A DNA stretch of 54,925 nucleotides from Strongylocentrotus pallidus (taxonomy: Eukaryota > Echinodermata > Echinoidea > Camarodonta > Strongylocentrotidae), in contig JARBES010000113.1 in NCBI GenBank assembly GCA_030265145.1, positions 7,970,604 through 8,025,528 on the forward strand, read 5' to 3'. The notes under the pieces were generated by a model. It saw only the letters and a program-made list of their open reading frames with translations. It was not told the origin of the DNA and ran no database searches. Shown piece by piece: positions 34,001-47,100 of this stretch (within the stretch, counting starts at the first letter, position 1; each line of letters opens with the position of its first letter). Made by a program: the position numbers and the translations under genes.

Positions 34001-37000
34001 ATGTAACTATTGTCATTAAAATAAGTAACTAACATTTTTGTTGTAAACAAATGGATTTGTTTGCTTTCTTTTTTTCTCAGTTAGTTCTTTCTTGCATGGT
34101 GACATACATGTATAGAATGGGGGAGGGGGCATATAAATACTGTACAGAAAGTAAAACTTAGACAACTTAGATGCTTTTTGCTATTCTTTATGTGTTAAAA
34201 GTCCATGTTGGAATTGCACATGAACTCACTTCCTTATATTTAAATCAATATATAATTTTTGTCAGTCATTACTTGAACAAAGAGTGCTGCAAGTGTCTAT
34301 TACACTTTAAACAAGCTTTCATGAGATGTATGGGAGGACATTTCAATGTAGTATAAAAATAGCCTAGATACATTGCTTTTAAATTACCATATGAAAGTTC
34401 CCCAAAGTGATTACTCATTCTCAGAATAAGAAAGACATGACATTATGTGTTTATAGATCCTTCTGTTTTTGTGTTAATGTGTATCAAATTTAGTTTTAGT
34501 TTCTAATCAAGGTATTATATTTTCACTTCCTCATTGTCTTGATGTATCTGCAGTGTCTTGTCTATGATATCATGTTAGAGAGATAAATTATCAAAGCCAC
34601 TTCAATAGTAATGTTTGATTTATCTAAGGCCAGTTCAGTTTTGATAATTTTTTGCCGGGCATTGAAATAAATCACATGAAATAAATGATTTGAATGACAA
34701 ATGTGAAAATAAAATACTGCCAGGAATGATACATGGGCATTCTGCTTCTCTGTGTAAGACATTGCTCCTGCTCATTCATCTTTTAAAATGATTGGAATAC
34801 AATTAGAAATTATATAGCACAGGCACTTCTCACAATGTCAAATGTATGTACAGTGCTCTTGTTATAAGAGCAATCTAGTTCAATCGAGTAGCATGAGCAA
34901 TTACATCCATTTTTTTCTTCTTCATATTGATTTGACGAAAATGGGGAACTGTTAACTCTGCATAACTCAAAGTCACACGAGTTCATTTAAAAAAAAAAAA
35001 TTAATTTTAATAAACAAACCATACAAAACATGTATTATTTACAATTGCTAAGTCAAATTTTGAATTAACTAAAAATCTATTATTTTGTTTCTTTTTGCAG
35101 TCCCAACAGATTCGTCTCATAATGCTAAGTTAATAGTATATTGTGTCTTGCTTGATAACCTTTGAATAACACATACAGACCTTCTTTTCACTCTTTCTTA
35201 AAGTACATAAACCTTACACCATGCATGTATCTCAGTAGTACTAGCTAATTCTTTGTAGTTAATTTTGCTATGGTGTAATTGGATTGACACACCTATATAC
35301 ATGTATATTTAATTATTCGTTCATTCATTCATTCATTTATTTCCAGTTTTAGATAACACAAATATATAGGTACAATACACAGAAATAGAGACAACATGTT
35401 CTTGCACAAACAAGTCGTACATAACAATATCTAAACAACTGTGATGTAATAAATTAACGACTAGATTAGGTAATATGAACATGAGAAAAAGGAGAAACTT
35501 TTGAAAGGCCCCAGAGGCCTTGTCAAGTAAGTCCTCTTCAAAAACAAAATATTGTTGGTGTGGTTTAAATATATGTCATTGATTTAAATTCAATTATACA
35601 TAATGTAGAAAATATGTAAGGCAGGGGAATGTTATCCAGACGAAACAATTTGATCCAATGACACAATGACATTGTCCTAAAGTTCCCGTAGAGGGCAGGT
35701 TATCATGAGAGTGACGGATGAACAAAAATAACTGATTTTATTAGATTTCTCAAGTTCTTACTGATAAAACACTACCTTGTTACATGGATTTGGCACATGC
35801 GGCTTTGTATTTGACATCACTAACTTTTTATGTACATGAAATAATCAAAACAAAGTATTAAATCAGAATGTGGTAGAAACAGGGTCAAAGATTGAGATCC
35901 TTTATTCTTTTTTTTTTTCAGCCGATCTCAAAAGTTTGCTATGACCGGATTATAGCATGGCTGTGTTCTCAAGAGCACACTCATCTCGTGCACACACTTG
36001 TAATAAAAGAAAGCAATTCAAGTACCACATCACGTCAGTATGTACATACTCATGAATAGGTTATCGTAGCAATCAATCATTTGCTAGTTTTGAAAAGTTA
36101 CAGAGTGTTCTTTACAATAAGATCTAGTTTCATTTAAACTGATCTATTTTTCTTTGCCTATCTGCATATTCTTTTGTTGTACTCTGTTTCTGACTTTCTC
36201 CTCGGTGCCATGTAACCTTCGATTTCAAAACCTCGTTAACATGAAGGGTTTTGTTACCATGTCATTAACAAGAATGAAATCAATTTCACCTTGTTTTAAA
36301 CACTTCTCAATTTCTAAAACCTCTTGTCTGCCTCTTTTCTCTTTTTTTATTTCACTACATACATGTAGGTCATCTGTAATAGGATGTTTAGTTCCCCAGG
36401 AGGTCGAAGGTCACTGCCTCCCAGTCAAATGTCATCTCCCTCCAGCATTAGATCATCTGCATTGAGTCAAGATACTTTGATGTTTACTCCACCAATAGGT
36501 GACAGGGTTCCTCCAAGAGAGAGAATTTCAAGAGGTATACATGTCAAATATATTGTTGAGAGCAAAAAGGATGTTAACTCTGTGTTGAATGATACAAGTC
36601 TATAAAGTCCTTCTGGCTGTCAGCTTTTCCAATTTTTGTAAAACTTAATTTTTATTGATATACAAGAAATGTTTCAGCAAACAAACTGAATCAAGTGTAT
36701 TATTTTGAAATGCCCTTGCTTGAAGTACATCAAATATTTCTTCTAAACAAATGTTATAAACCAAATATATTTTCTTATGATTTTAATATCAGTCTAGTCA
36801 TTTGTTTTTCATACTAAAATGAACACAATCATGGAATATCTTGTAACCCATTTTGTATTATTCATAGTACCCTAAATTGCTTGAACATATAACAACACCT
36901 ATTTACTTGTATAATGAGTGCCGGATATTACTGGTTGATAAGGATGCTTGCATGATATATTAACCCATTTATTACTGGGCTCAAGGACTATTGAGTTGTT

Positions 37001-38119
37001 ATACATATTTGAAACAATGCTTGTAGTAAGATCCAACCACTCTTCATGAGTTTTCTTTCCCCTCATGTTCTGTTTGTCTGTGTATTATATGTTTTCTCTA
37101 TGATTTATAGCTCCAGCACAAATTCAATGCATATAATATAACTGCACTTGAGAAATCTCTAATATTAACAGTATTGAATGGACTTAGATGTTGAACAATA
37201 TGTTGTTAATTTAATTTGTATGGATATGTAGTACACAATTTATGTCGTATTTTTATTGCATATTTTCATTCATGTTCTTCTTTATCTCTCTAGTATTTTG
37301 ACCATTTTGACAATTTTTACATCTCATGCCTCCCCCTTCTCCTTCTCTCATCCTCCATTCAATCATTCTTTCATTTAAACCTTGTTCCCAAATTTCCTTA
37401 TACTGTTAATGTTTCTGTATTTCCTTAACATCATTCACAAATATTTCACACTTTATTCTCTCGCATATTATTCTCTCATATTTCTAGGTCTCACTTTTAA
37501 ACTCTCAGTCCGTACATCAATCAATCATAATTTCACATTTATCCCTATTTCCTCATTATCCATCACACTTTTTATACATGCTTGTACACAATCTTCCTCT
37601 TTTGAATTTATTACCCTTTTGCAATACATTCACTTGCTTCTTCCTTTTATATTGCAATCAAATTGCTCTCTCTTCATCCCATCCCAGTTTTCTATCAGCT
37701 TGTCTTTAAACTGTGGTGGTTTTTGGGTTGTATTTTTTTCCACTTGCATTCTTATATTTTTTCCCCTTTGCAATCATTATTCATTTTGTTTTCATTTTTT
37801 GGAAATCTTTCCAACAATCTTTTTTTCAGATTGTTTCTATTTTATATTAAAAAAACAAAGTTTGATGATTTTTTTTTTGTATTCTTTTGCCATGCTTTTT
37901 ATCCCTGGAGAAATGATTGTTCATTTCATATCCTTCATTTCAGACAGCATTTCAGAGCCTGCTGATCCCAGAACCATTGACTCTGTGTCTGGAGCTAGCT
38001 CTGACAGCGAAGAGTTCAAGGATGATGAAATGCTTGAAGTCCTTTGCAAGCAGAGAGAAGAATGCATACGGCAGCTTAATCATCTAGATAACTTGCTTCC
38101 TCACACAAGTAAAGATTAA
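28054..38119 (+). CDS. PROSER3: PROSER3 homologue, copy B (5' part missing at gap)
   Basis: Exons: 28054-28085 (end of exon 6), 28687-28766, 30034-30161, 31352-31566, 32591-33733, 35922-35999, 36369-36534, 37944-38119. Phases match copy A throughout and the frame is open to TAA, giving 671 visible residues. Exon 7 has a shifted acceptor and a different start (SLKMPSSVTDKETYEIQRR against TRFSGTDKETDEIQRR). The EEDILQQWRMRRRMEQA block and acidic C-terminal helix are kept. No inactivating change is visible, so it is either the second allele or a functional paralogue. The open frame that enters the last exon from 37,382 is pyrimidine-rich intron, not coding. Confidence 0.82.
29290..29960. other. 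Segment present only in copy B, PROSER3 intron 7
   Basis: Between homologous stretches matching 11,520-11,560 and 11,630-11,690 of copy A, copy B carries roughly 650 extra bases. The extra DNA is AT-rich and non-coding, with no terminal inverted repeats or poly-A that I can see. Either an unrecognised insertion in B or a deletion in A explains it. Confidence 0.5.
34985..35625. mobile_element. Insertion of ~640 bp present only in copy B, PROSER3 intron 10
   Basis: Copy A passes directly from CTCAAAGTCA to GGAATGTTA (about 16,645-16,665), whereas copy B has about 640 extra bases. The segment holds an A-run near 34,988, a TTCATTCATT microsatellite (about 35,315-35,340) followed by TTTATTTCCAGTTTTAGATA, and GAAAGGCCCCAGAGGCCTTG near 35,500. 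The layout resembles a dispersed short non-autonomous repeat, but no family can be named and no target-site duplication was identified. Confidence 0.45.
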
Positions 38120-39675
38120 CCCTTTAAAGCTCATTATATTATCTGTGCAGCTTTTATTAAAGGGCATTGTAAGGACCTGTCATGGTATAGTGTAGCAAGT
38201 AAAGAGAAACTCTTAAAATCTCATCATTGTTTTATCTGTGCAGCTTTTATTGAAATTCATGAAAAGGAGAACATTTACTACAGGCCTGCCATGCAGTGCA
38301 CTCAGTGCAGTGCAAAGATAAAACGATTGTTGGAAAGAAATGGATTCAATGAATCAGAATAATATTTTGGGAATAGCCCTTTAACAAACGGAAAGACAGA
38401 CAATCTATAACAAGTATAATAATTACTGATCAATACAAAATGAGTGTCCACTAGATTTTTATCCTTATTTGATGAAGTAAAGTTGAAGATACTCTATAAG
38501 CACAATATTGATTATCTTTGTTGTCTGCAAGTATGCCACAATGAATTGATTAGTTTAGGATTCTATGTTCTCAGATACAACTGCACTTAATTGTATAAAT
38601 AACCTTTAAGTCGCCCAGGATTTACAATGCAAGAACTTTTTGCTACATTAATATATTTTTGTTTTCCTCCAAAGTTGATTATTCTTGCAGTCTATATTAC
38701 AAATGCTGACCTTATTCAGAGTGAAACGGTGCAATGGTGTAGTAATTATATGGATGTACATACATGTACATGTGAGCTTAATATATGAGAATGATAATAT
38801 CTGCCATTATAGTAATAAGCATTAAGTTGACATGTAAACGTTACAAAGCCCTACAAATTTGAAACTAATCTCACATTTTCAAGCACTACTATTATGCAGA
38901 AAAACATTTTTCAATTTGATTTGGTTATACATCTTAAAGCTACATGTTACAGTTACAGATAATGTTTATACAAATGAATTGAAAGAGGCTTTTGTTAAAT
39001 TACAAGTTAACATGTATCATTCAATGTTTTAAAATGTACAATTGTCCTACACTTCAGACATCACTGAAATATTGCATTATTCAAACACCACACCATATAC
39101 TTGCATGTATTTGTTATCAGCGATTATAATTAAAATGCTACTCTTAGAAATATAGTGTTTGTCATCTTTGTACAGTGTTGCTTACAATAAGATCCTATAG
39201 ATTGTAGGATTTACAGGCTACAGTAGGAGATATAATCTAATTTGGGAGCAAGTAGATGTAATTAAATGCAAGCTATGCACATACAAGTTTTAATACAGCA
39301 TATTATCGATATAAATTGCATACTGAACTTTTGCAGAACAGCAGGTTGTGATATCTTACTACAAATATTAAAGTTCCTCAAATATTTACAGACAAAACAT
39401 AAACCTTTAAAGTTTAGTAACTTCAAGTAATTTCAAAATTCATTTGGGATGATACAATACTAGTATCTCTCCATCTCTCCATCTATTCACATTTCTCATA
39501 TGTCATAGCAAATCCTATATTATCATACAAATGTGCAGTTTAACCTGACACTACCTTCTTTTGATAAGTGCGTTCAGTTAGAATTAACCACTAAGTAGTT
39601 TTGATGAGGTCAAAGAAAAAAGACAATGTCTAAGTAATAGCATGCAAATGTACAGCAAGAACAAATCCTCTTAAT

Positions 39676-39960
39676 CTCTAACATGCTGAAGAGGTTCAAC
39701 AACTTCTTTTTTTCTTTGCTACATTTATTTGGTAGTTGCTTTCAGATGGAGTATTTGACAGATCACCTTCACAATTCTTGTAACATCATCATTATATACA
39801 CACATATTATATATACATGTATTTCTATACTTTTTTTTGAATGGTCACTGTTATACAAAGTAATACAGATAATGTATGAACAAACAGGAACTTTATTAGA
39901 ATCTATTACTATTAAAATTTGTGCAAGCCTGATATAGATTCAGGTAATAAATGTAAATAT
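39676..39960 (+). repeat. Single unit of the ~400-bp repeat (copy B)
   Basis: One shortened copy of the unit that is present three times at 20,735-21,925. It has ACATGCTGAAGAGGTTCAAC at the start and ATATAGATTCAGGTAATAAA at the end. The central part containing the inverted GGTACAAGTATAC stretch is missing. Confidence 0.65.
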
Positions 39961-40124
39961 TATAATAGGTAAATCAAAACATTGTAAACAAAAATTAAAA
40001 ATCAGTATATTCTATTGCCTTTGTTATTTTGCAAATTAATTAACTTTTCTTGGATGAAGACAAATATACAGGGCCCCATTTCATACAAATGTTCATGTTA
40101 AGTATTATCAGAATTTTACGACAG

Positions 40125-40705
40125 ATTTTCTCATAACCAATCAAATGCAATGATTTCAATAGCTTAATATATCAATGATTGCAACCTGTTATTTCATTTA
40201 GGTTATAACAGTGGCCCATATCCTTCATTATCTAGACTAAATTTTACGACAAATTATCTCACAACCAATGAAATGCAATTATTTCAATAGCTTATATCAA
40301 TTATTGCAACCTGTTATTTCATTTAGGTTATAACAGTGGCCCATATCCTTGATTATCTAGACTCAATTCTATTACAGATTATCTCACTATCAATCAAATG
40401 CAATGATTTCAATAGCTTATATCAATTATTGCAATCTGTTATTTCATTTAGGTTATAACAGTGGCATGACAGATTATCTCACAAACAATCAAATGCAACG
40501 ATTTCAATAGCTCATATCAATTATAGCAGGCTGTTATTTCACTTGGGTTATAACAGTGGCCTATATCCTTCATTATTTGGACTCAATTCTATAACAGATT
40601 ATCTCACAAACGACCAAATGCAATGATTTCAATATTTTATATCAATTATTGCAACCTGTTACTTCATTTAGGTTAATAAAAGAAGGCCCATATCTTAGAC
40701 CATAC
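40125..40705 (+). repeat. About five tandem ~120-bp units (CACAACCAATCAAATGCA family, copy B)
   Basis: Units start near 40,127, 40,253, 40,378, 40,473 and 40,599, each with TCTCA(C/T)AA(A/C)CAATCAAATGC or a variant followed by GCTTATATCAATTATTGCAA. The fourth spacing is shorter (95 bp) than the others (about 125 bp). The array ends about 35 bases before the receptor B stop codon, as in copy A, where there are only two units. Confidence 0.75.
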
Positions 40706-40737
40706 AGACTATAATGTGTTAACAAGGAGGATAGTAC

Positions 40738-41175
40738 CTAAATACCATACATCTCAAACACATCATGCGTACCTGCCATCTGTTTAGCCCTTTCTTCGTC
40801 TTTGCGCATCTTGACCAAGTAGTTTCCGTACATGGGCTGTCCGTCTGGTGTAGTAGGTCCCATAGCGCCTTTCATTCCTCCCTTGTGGCAATCCATGCCC
40901 TCAGCATGGTAGGATGCATCGTCGGTCTGTATGGGCGGTGGCATTCTGGCCTGCTCTTGTTTCCTCTTCTTGACCAAGTAGTTCCCGTACATGGGTTGTC
41001 CGTCAGGTGTCGTCGCCTTTGTGTCTGCATATTTCATCTCTCCCTTGCGACGTTGCGTGACGTCCGGATTGAGAGAGGCGTAGACAGTGGGTTCCTCTGT
41101 CTGTATGGGCGGGGCATTAGGGGGGTGGGCGCGGTCATGGGAGACAGACATATAGACCAATCCATCATCATCAAC
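40738..41175 (-). CDS. Receptor B cytoplasmic tail exon
   Basis: It has the same length (145 codons plus stop) as the receptor A tail. The sequence differs only at Ser/Pro in LN(S/P)DVT and at two positions in DC(R/H)KGG(I/M)KG. It has LVYMSV (ITIM-like), TVYASL (ITSM-like) and two MYGNYLVK modules in a duplicated 55-60-residue unit. The near-identity contrasts with the ectodomain and indicates strong purifying selection or recent homogenisation. The 170-codon frame on the plus strand (40,765-41,277) is a shadow. Confidence 0.85.
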   Translation of the reverse strand, partial: VDDDGLVYMSVSHDRAHPPNAPPIQTEEPTVYASLNPDVTQRRKGEMKYADTKATTPDGQPMYGNYLVKKRKQEQARMPPPIQTDDASYHAEGMDCHKGGMKGAMGPTTPDGQPMYGNYLVKMRKDEERAKQMAGTHDVFEMYGI

Positions 41176-44100
41176 CTGCATGGAGTAAACAAAATTGGAA
41201 GAATAGTATTGATGTTTTGTAGGGGACTGATATTGAGATCAGTCTGTCAGATGTGGTTGAGTTTGAGGTTTACGTAGGTTTTACCATTTCTAACATTGAG
41301 CTGAATAGCAAATGATTATGAATGGAAATCAAAAAATTAATTAAAGTGGCAAAGAGTAAAATACAAGTTTGAAATCTTTCTGTAGCACTTCAAGAGAATA
41401 GACAGATGTTGAGGTAAATCTGTTCATTGACTGGTTTTTCAATTTTGTGGATAAAGTAAACGCTGTGTGAGGAACTGCATACAATCTTGATGTTAGTGAA
41501 CACAAACAGAGGGTTTCAAAGTACTCTCAGAATTTATCTGTGAACTTCTTAGAAGTACAAATGTATATAGGTTGTTTCTACTTGGCAGAGCTCAGCACTA
41601 CCCAACATGCATGTATTTTCTTAAAGAAAGTTATGAACATTACAAAGAAGCAATGCTATTTGGATCTATCTTAATTACTGAATTAAAATATATGTATATA
41701 TATATATAAATCATTGATTCAAAAGCATGAACATACCGTTCTGCCTTCTTGAGCGTTGTCTCCATCATCTGTTGGGAGTGCACATTATGAAATAAAATAT
41801 AAAGAGAAAGTCATGTAATTTGGGTAAGTTTAAAACGAAAATACATATTATGGCAATGTTACTTTTTTTTAAAGGTTAGAGTATGATATGAATATTTGAA
41901 TTCCTATCCATATTGTAAATTGGTTATATTATCTTTGTAAATTAATAACAGATCAATAAACTAATATTTATTCAAGTTTGTAATTGGTAATATATTATGA
42001 ATTTACCTCAAATACAATATGAAGAATAAAATGATTAAAATTTGTGAAGAAAATATTTTGTTTACCTATTTGTCTTTTCATGTAAATAAATGGAAATTAA
42101 ATTCAAATGATATCCTACATGTTCAAATGATATCCTGAGCTCCCCTTCATCTTTTGCTTATCCTGACATCTTATATTCTTTTCTACTGTATGGACCTATA
42201 ATATTTGGAATTTTCTTTCCGCACACGTTTTCTATACACTTTAATTCCTGTCTCATTATCAAACATTTTATATTTAATTATTAGAGCTAAAGTGAATACA
42301 AGCACAATGTACGAGAGATAAAGAGAGAGAAAGGGGAGATTATATAGATTAACAGAGATGGTGAGAGAAAGTGAAAGCATATACATGTATAACAAGCTGG
42401 ATGACTTATTTTATGAGCAGCAGAAAAATAAAAAAACAGAAGCAAAACTGAAGACGAATACTCTCAGGAAGAGAAAAAGAAAGAAAGAAAGAAACTCTTA
42501 AAGGAATACCTGGGGGAGAAGAAAGCAATATAACGATTTATGTATATAGAAATCAAGAGGAAAATAAAATCAGTAAGGGAATGAATGTTGTCTAAGTGCT
42601 GTAGAGGTGGTGGGGAGAGAGAGAGAGTGAGAGAGTAAGAGAGATGTCAAACGAAAGAGAAAAAAAAATAAAAATAAACAAGAAACAAAAATAATAACAA
42701 CCAAAACAAAAATCCAGAGGTAGTGAAATGAAAAGAAAACGTAACAAGAATGTTGAAGATTGAAGCCTAGAGAAGATACTTAAAAAATCAAGTGGGGAAT
42801 ATATCTGGTACGTGTATTTTTTGGATTGCAGGGGGACAGCTGCTTTACGACATACCCTTCTTTCGTTTCACACAGCATAACACTCCATAGAAGTACATCA
42901 AACCCAGTGATATCAGCAGGATGAAGCCAGCAGAGGCAATCACTCCAATAACGATTATCATGAGAGGAAGGCTTTCAGTTTCATCTACTGGCTCCTCCTT
43001 AACTGGTGAGTCTAGGACAAACGATACCATGACTAGAATGTTGTGGATTTTGGTTTTCTACACAATATTGTAGGAAATTGATTTAATGGCAAATTATATT
43101 TGAAATATCCACGTTTTATGTAGAAATGCTTCGTTCACATCCTTATATCCCATATGTTTAAAATAGCGTTGTACGAAGCCATATGTAGGAGGATTTCTTG
43201 CGTTTGGCAAATGGCAATTTACTAATACATGTACTAGAAACCACACACGCGCTCCACCCACACACCCTCACGTATCCACCCATACTTGCATGTTTATAAA
43301 ACCTATACACCCCACACATGGCATGTATGTATCATGTGAATCTAAACGCATATATGAATCCACACAAACATGGATCCACCCACACATATGTGAATCCAAT
43401 TCACACCCACTAACGCACATCCACTCACACACACCCACTTTCACAGATTAATCCAAACACACATACACATGTGTGAATCAAATCTACACCCACACATATG
43501 CACACACACTTGCACACATTTACACCACACATACACAAGTTGACACACATGTGAAACGCCCAAACACAAAGGTGTATACATGTTCACCTACACCATGCAC
43601 ATACGAACTGCCAAAAGATGAACTCTTTCTGTCCCATGCTCATTTCTAGTTCATTTTGATTACATAAGTAATATCGGTTTTATGTTTCAATGTACACTTT
43701 ACAAAGTAGCTTATATATTAAGGAAGCATGTGATGATGATTATTTCATCGAATCAAGCTAGGGACTTACGGCCCTTTTCTTGCAACATTTTGGAACCAGC
43801 TAATCATTTCTTGATTGCTTGGGAGGGAATATAATTGTGCTATTCTTTTGACTTATATAAAATAAAAAAGTGAAATAATTATACTCTATTCTCTGGACTG
43901 GAGGAAGACGACTTGAGCAGAAAATGTTTTGTGGATCCCAAGTGGACCCCTAACAAAAACAACATTCGTGCTGATAAAACAAATAAATTAATAAGAATTT
44001 CCTCTCACAACCAGCCAAACAAAGAAAAGGGATTTTTTGATAACAAAAATGTTGTCCTTACCAGAACTATCGGGTTCCAATGCTGTGTAAAGCCCAAACA

Positions 44101-47100
44101 AGGAAGCATGGAAAAGAAAACAGAAACAAAGCTATCATTTAATCGCGTTTGATGAGTGGTTTTAATCTTTACAGGGTTGTGGTTTGTAACGTTTCGTTTT
44201 CAAATGAAAGAACTGGTTATAAATAACTCTGACAAGTATCTTTCATCAATTGGAAATTTGTCTATATTTTATTGGGTTAGTAATTGCTTACACTCAACGT
44301 ATAACGTATACAATATAGTATATAATGAATTGGATGGGGTGAAAACTACACTGTGGCAACACTGTAATATGCTTTATCTTGTATGCATTTTTGTTTGTCC
44401 GACCATTACCATTAGAAACAGCATAACAAATAAAATGACCTAGAACTAAATCTGTAGGCCTTTAAATGATAACAACAGTTATGAGAGAATACAATTATAC
44501 AATAATTCTACTTCCTTTGGTTAAAGTTTGATACATTCTCTGTAGTTGAGCTCTAAGAATAGTTAGTAATATATATATCTCTTTTGTTGTGTTATTTCTT
44601 TTACAGTTTCGAGTAAGATGTAATGTTTAGTTGACAGAAAATAAATTCTCATTCAGAGGTTGAGGTAGTGGGGTCTTATTAAAGACTGGACTTTAGATAA
44701 AGAGAGATATTGGGAAATGCTTTGCACTTTCTACTGTAAATGATAAATCTAGAACGCAGAAAAGCGAGATAAAAAAGTGGCTATCATATTGATCATCTTG
44801 TTCGGAGTTTTAGAAAAGAGAACAAACCAGATAAGCTTTAATAAAGTAAAAGGTACCTCAAGAAGCAGAATTTTAGTAACAAGGAATGTCATTTTTTTTT
44901 CGTCGATTATTAAATTTTGAGCATTGGGAACCCACGAATACTTGAAAGTACTGTATATGGAAGCTCGTGCACTCATAACGGCAAAGTACAAATTGCGTTC
45001 AGTAACGAGAAATGTAAACTTTTGTGGATGATTAAAGTTCAAACGTCAATTTTTAATAGAAATTCTTGTTATTTAGAAACTTACCTGTTGTCGAAGCTAC
45101 TGTTTCCACTGCGCTACTACTCCCCGCGCTGTTCACAGCCCATAGAGTCATGCGGTATGATGTTAATGGTTCGAGTCCCGTCAAAGGGTAGGATGTCCCT
45201 GTCATGTCTGTGACCACAACACACTCCTCTCCTTGCGTGCCGTTTGAACAGTATTCCAGGGTGAAGGTTTGTTGCAACCCGCCATCGAATCCTGGCTGCC
45301 AGGCAATGACCAGATTTGTATGTGTCGTCTGGTTTTTGTCGACGGAGAATCCAGAAGGTGGATCTGGGATGACTGTATGTAAACATTGAAAAGGGTATTT
45401 TAAATGGTTGAAATGGGGATATATGGTTTAAAAGATTGTCTTGTATTTTAATAATTTCGCCAGGATTCGCCATCAACTCCTGGTTGCCAGGCAACGAAGA
45501 GAGTTGAAGATGTCGTCTGGTTTTGGTCGACGAATAATCCAGAAGGTGGATCTGGGATGACTGTATATAGACATAGAAAAGGGAATTTTAAATGGTTGAA
45601 ATAGGAATCTATGGTTTTAAAGATTGTCTTGTATTTTAATAGGTATTCCAGAGTGAAAGTTTGTTGCAACCCGCCATCAAATCATAGTTGCCAGGCAACG
45701 AAGAGAGTTGAAGATGTCGTCTGGTTTTGGTCGACGAAGAACCGAGAAGGTGGATCTGGGATGACTGTATATAGACATAGAAAAGGGAATTTTAAATGAT
45801 TGAAATGGGAATGTATGGTTTTAAAGATTGTCTTGTATTTTAATCATTTCGCCATTTCACCAGGATTCGCCATCAAATCCTGGTTGCCAGGCAACGAAGA
45901 GAGTTGAAGATGTCGTCTGGTTTTGGTCGACGAAGAACCGAGATGGTGGATCTGGGACAACTGTATATAGACATAGAAAAGGGGATTTTAAATGATTGAA
46001 ATGGGAATCTATGGTTTTAAATATTGTGTTGTATTTTAATCATTTCGCCATTTCACCAGGATTCGCCATCGAATCCTGGTTGCCAGGTAACGAAGAGAGT
46101 TGAAGATGTCGTCTGGTTTTGGTCAACGAATAACCGAGAAGTTGGATTTGGGATGACTGTACGTATAGATAGGAAAAGCGATTTTTAAATGCTTGAAAAG
46201 GGAAGCTATGGTTTCCAATATTGTGATGTATGTGATAATTTCTGTTCCAAAAAAAAAAAAACCTATGTGCTGCGATTCTAACCATGAACAGATGCAAACA
46301 TCGTTTTATATACTCACCGGTATAGTTCAAAGTCGCAGTGGCGTTACCGAGATCTGTACTAGCCAGGCATTCATATTTACCAGAATGGCTCGGCTGAACA
46401 TCATAAATGACTAGTCTACTTGTAGAGATGGTTTTCCTCTGGACCTTGCCAGAGAGAATGAGATGCCTAGAAGTGTTTGTTAGGATCGTCCGGTTGTGGT
46501 ACCAGAAGAAGTTGGTGGCTGGTGGATTGGCATCGGATGAACATATGAACTCGATACGGATGAATGGCTTTTCGTTTTCGAGGCGTCGAACAGAAATGTT
46601 GACAATGACAGGAGTATCTGTGTTATAAAGAAAGACATAGAGAGAGAGAGAGATAGGGACAATAATAATATATCAAATTCGTCTAGGCATTAGTTGCATT
46701 GGTACAAAATTGAGAAAATCCAGGTTGTCAAGAACATGGATGCGGTTTAATATAATGATGACAGAAGTCATGAACTATTTGCCCAGAAGTCTAGTCACCA
46801 AGGAATTTTATTAATCACTAGAAATTCATTTCTATTATCAAATTATTGAAAGAAAACTTAATCGTCGTTTCTACGAGATAATTCACATACATAGAGGGAA
46901 AAAGGCAGTGTATTATTATCATTCTGTGGAGTAACAAATTTCGAAAAGTTTGGTTAACCTACGGATGATGTTAAGAAGCAATGTTAAAAAGGAAATTGTA
47001 ATCTTGAGCGGACAAACATAATATCATTTACAAGGGATAGCGTGTATTAATCTTCTCATATTCATCTTTTTAATCAAACAATTAACCAAACATAATTTTA

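Noticed and set aside
37382-38119. 245-codon frame ending in PROSER3 copy B
   Set aside because: Its first three quarters are pyrimidine-rich intron (Phe/Leu/Ser-rich translation) that is not open in copy A; only the part after the acceptor at 37,942-37,943 is coding.
40125-40705. Regularly spaced repeats considered as a CRISPR-like array
   Set aside because: Units of about 120 bp without distinct spacers, in an intron-rich animal locus; an ordinary tandem repeat.
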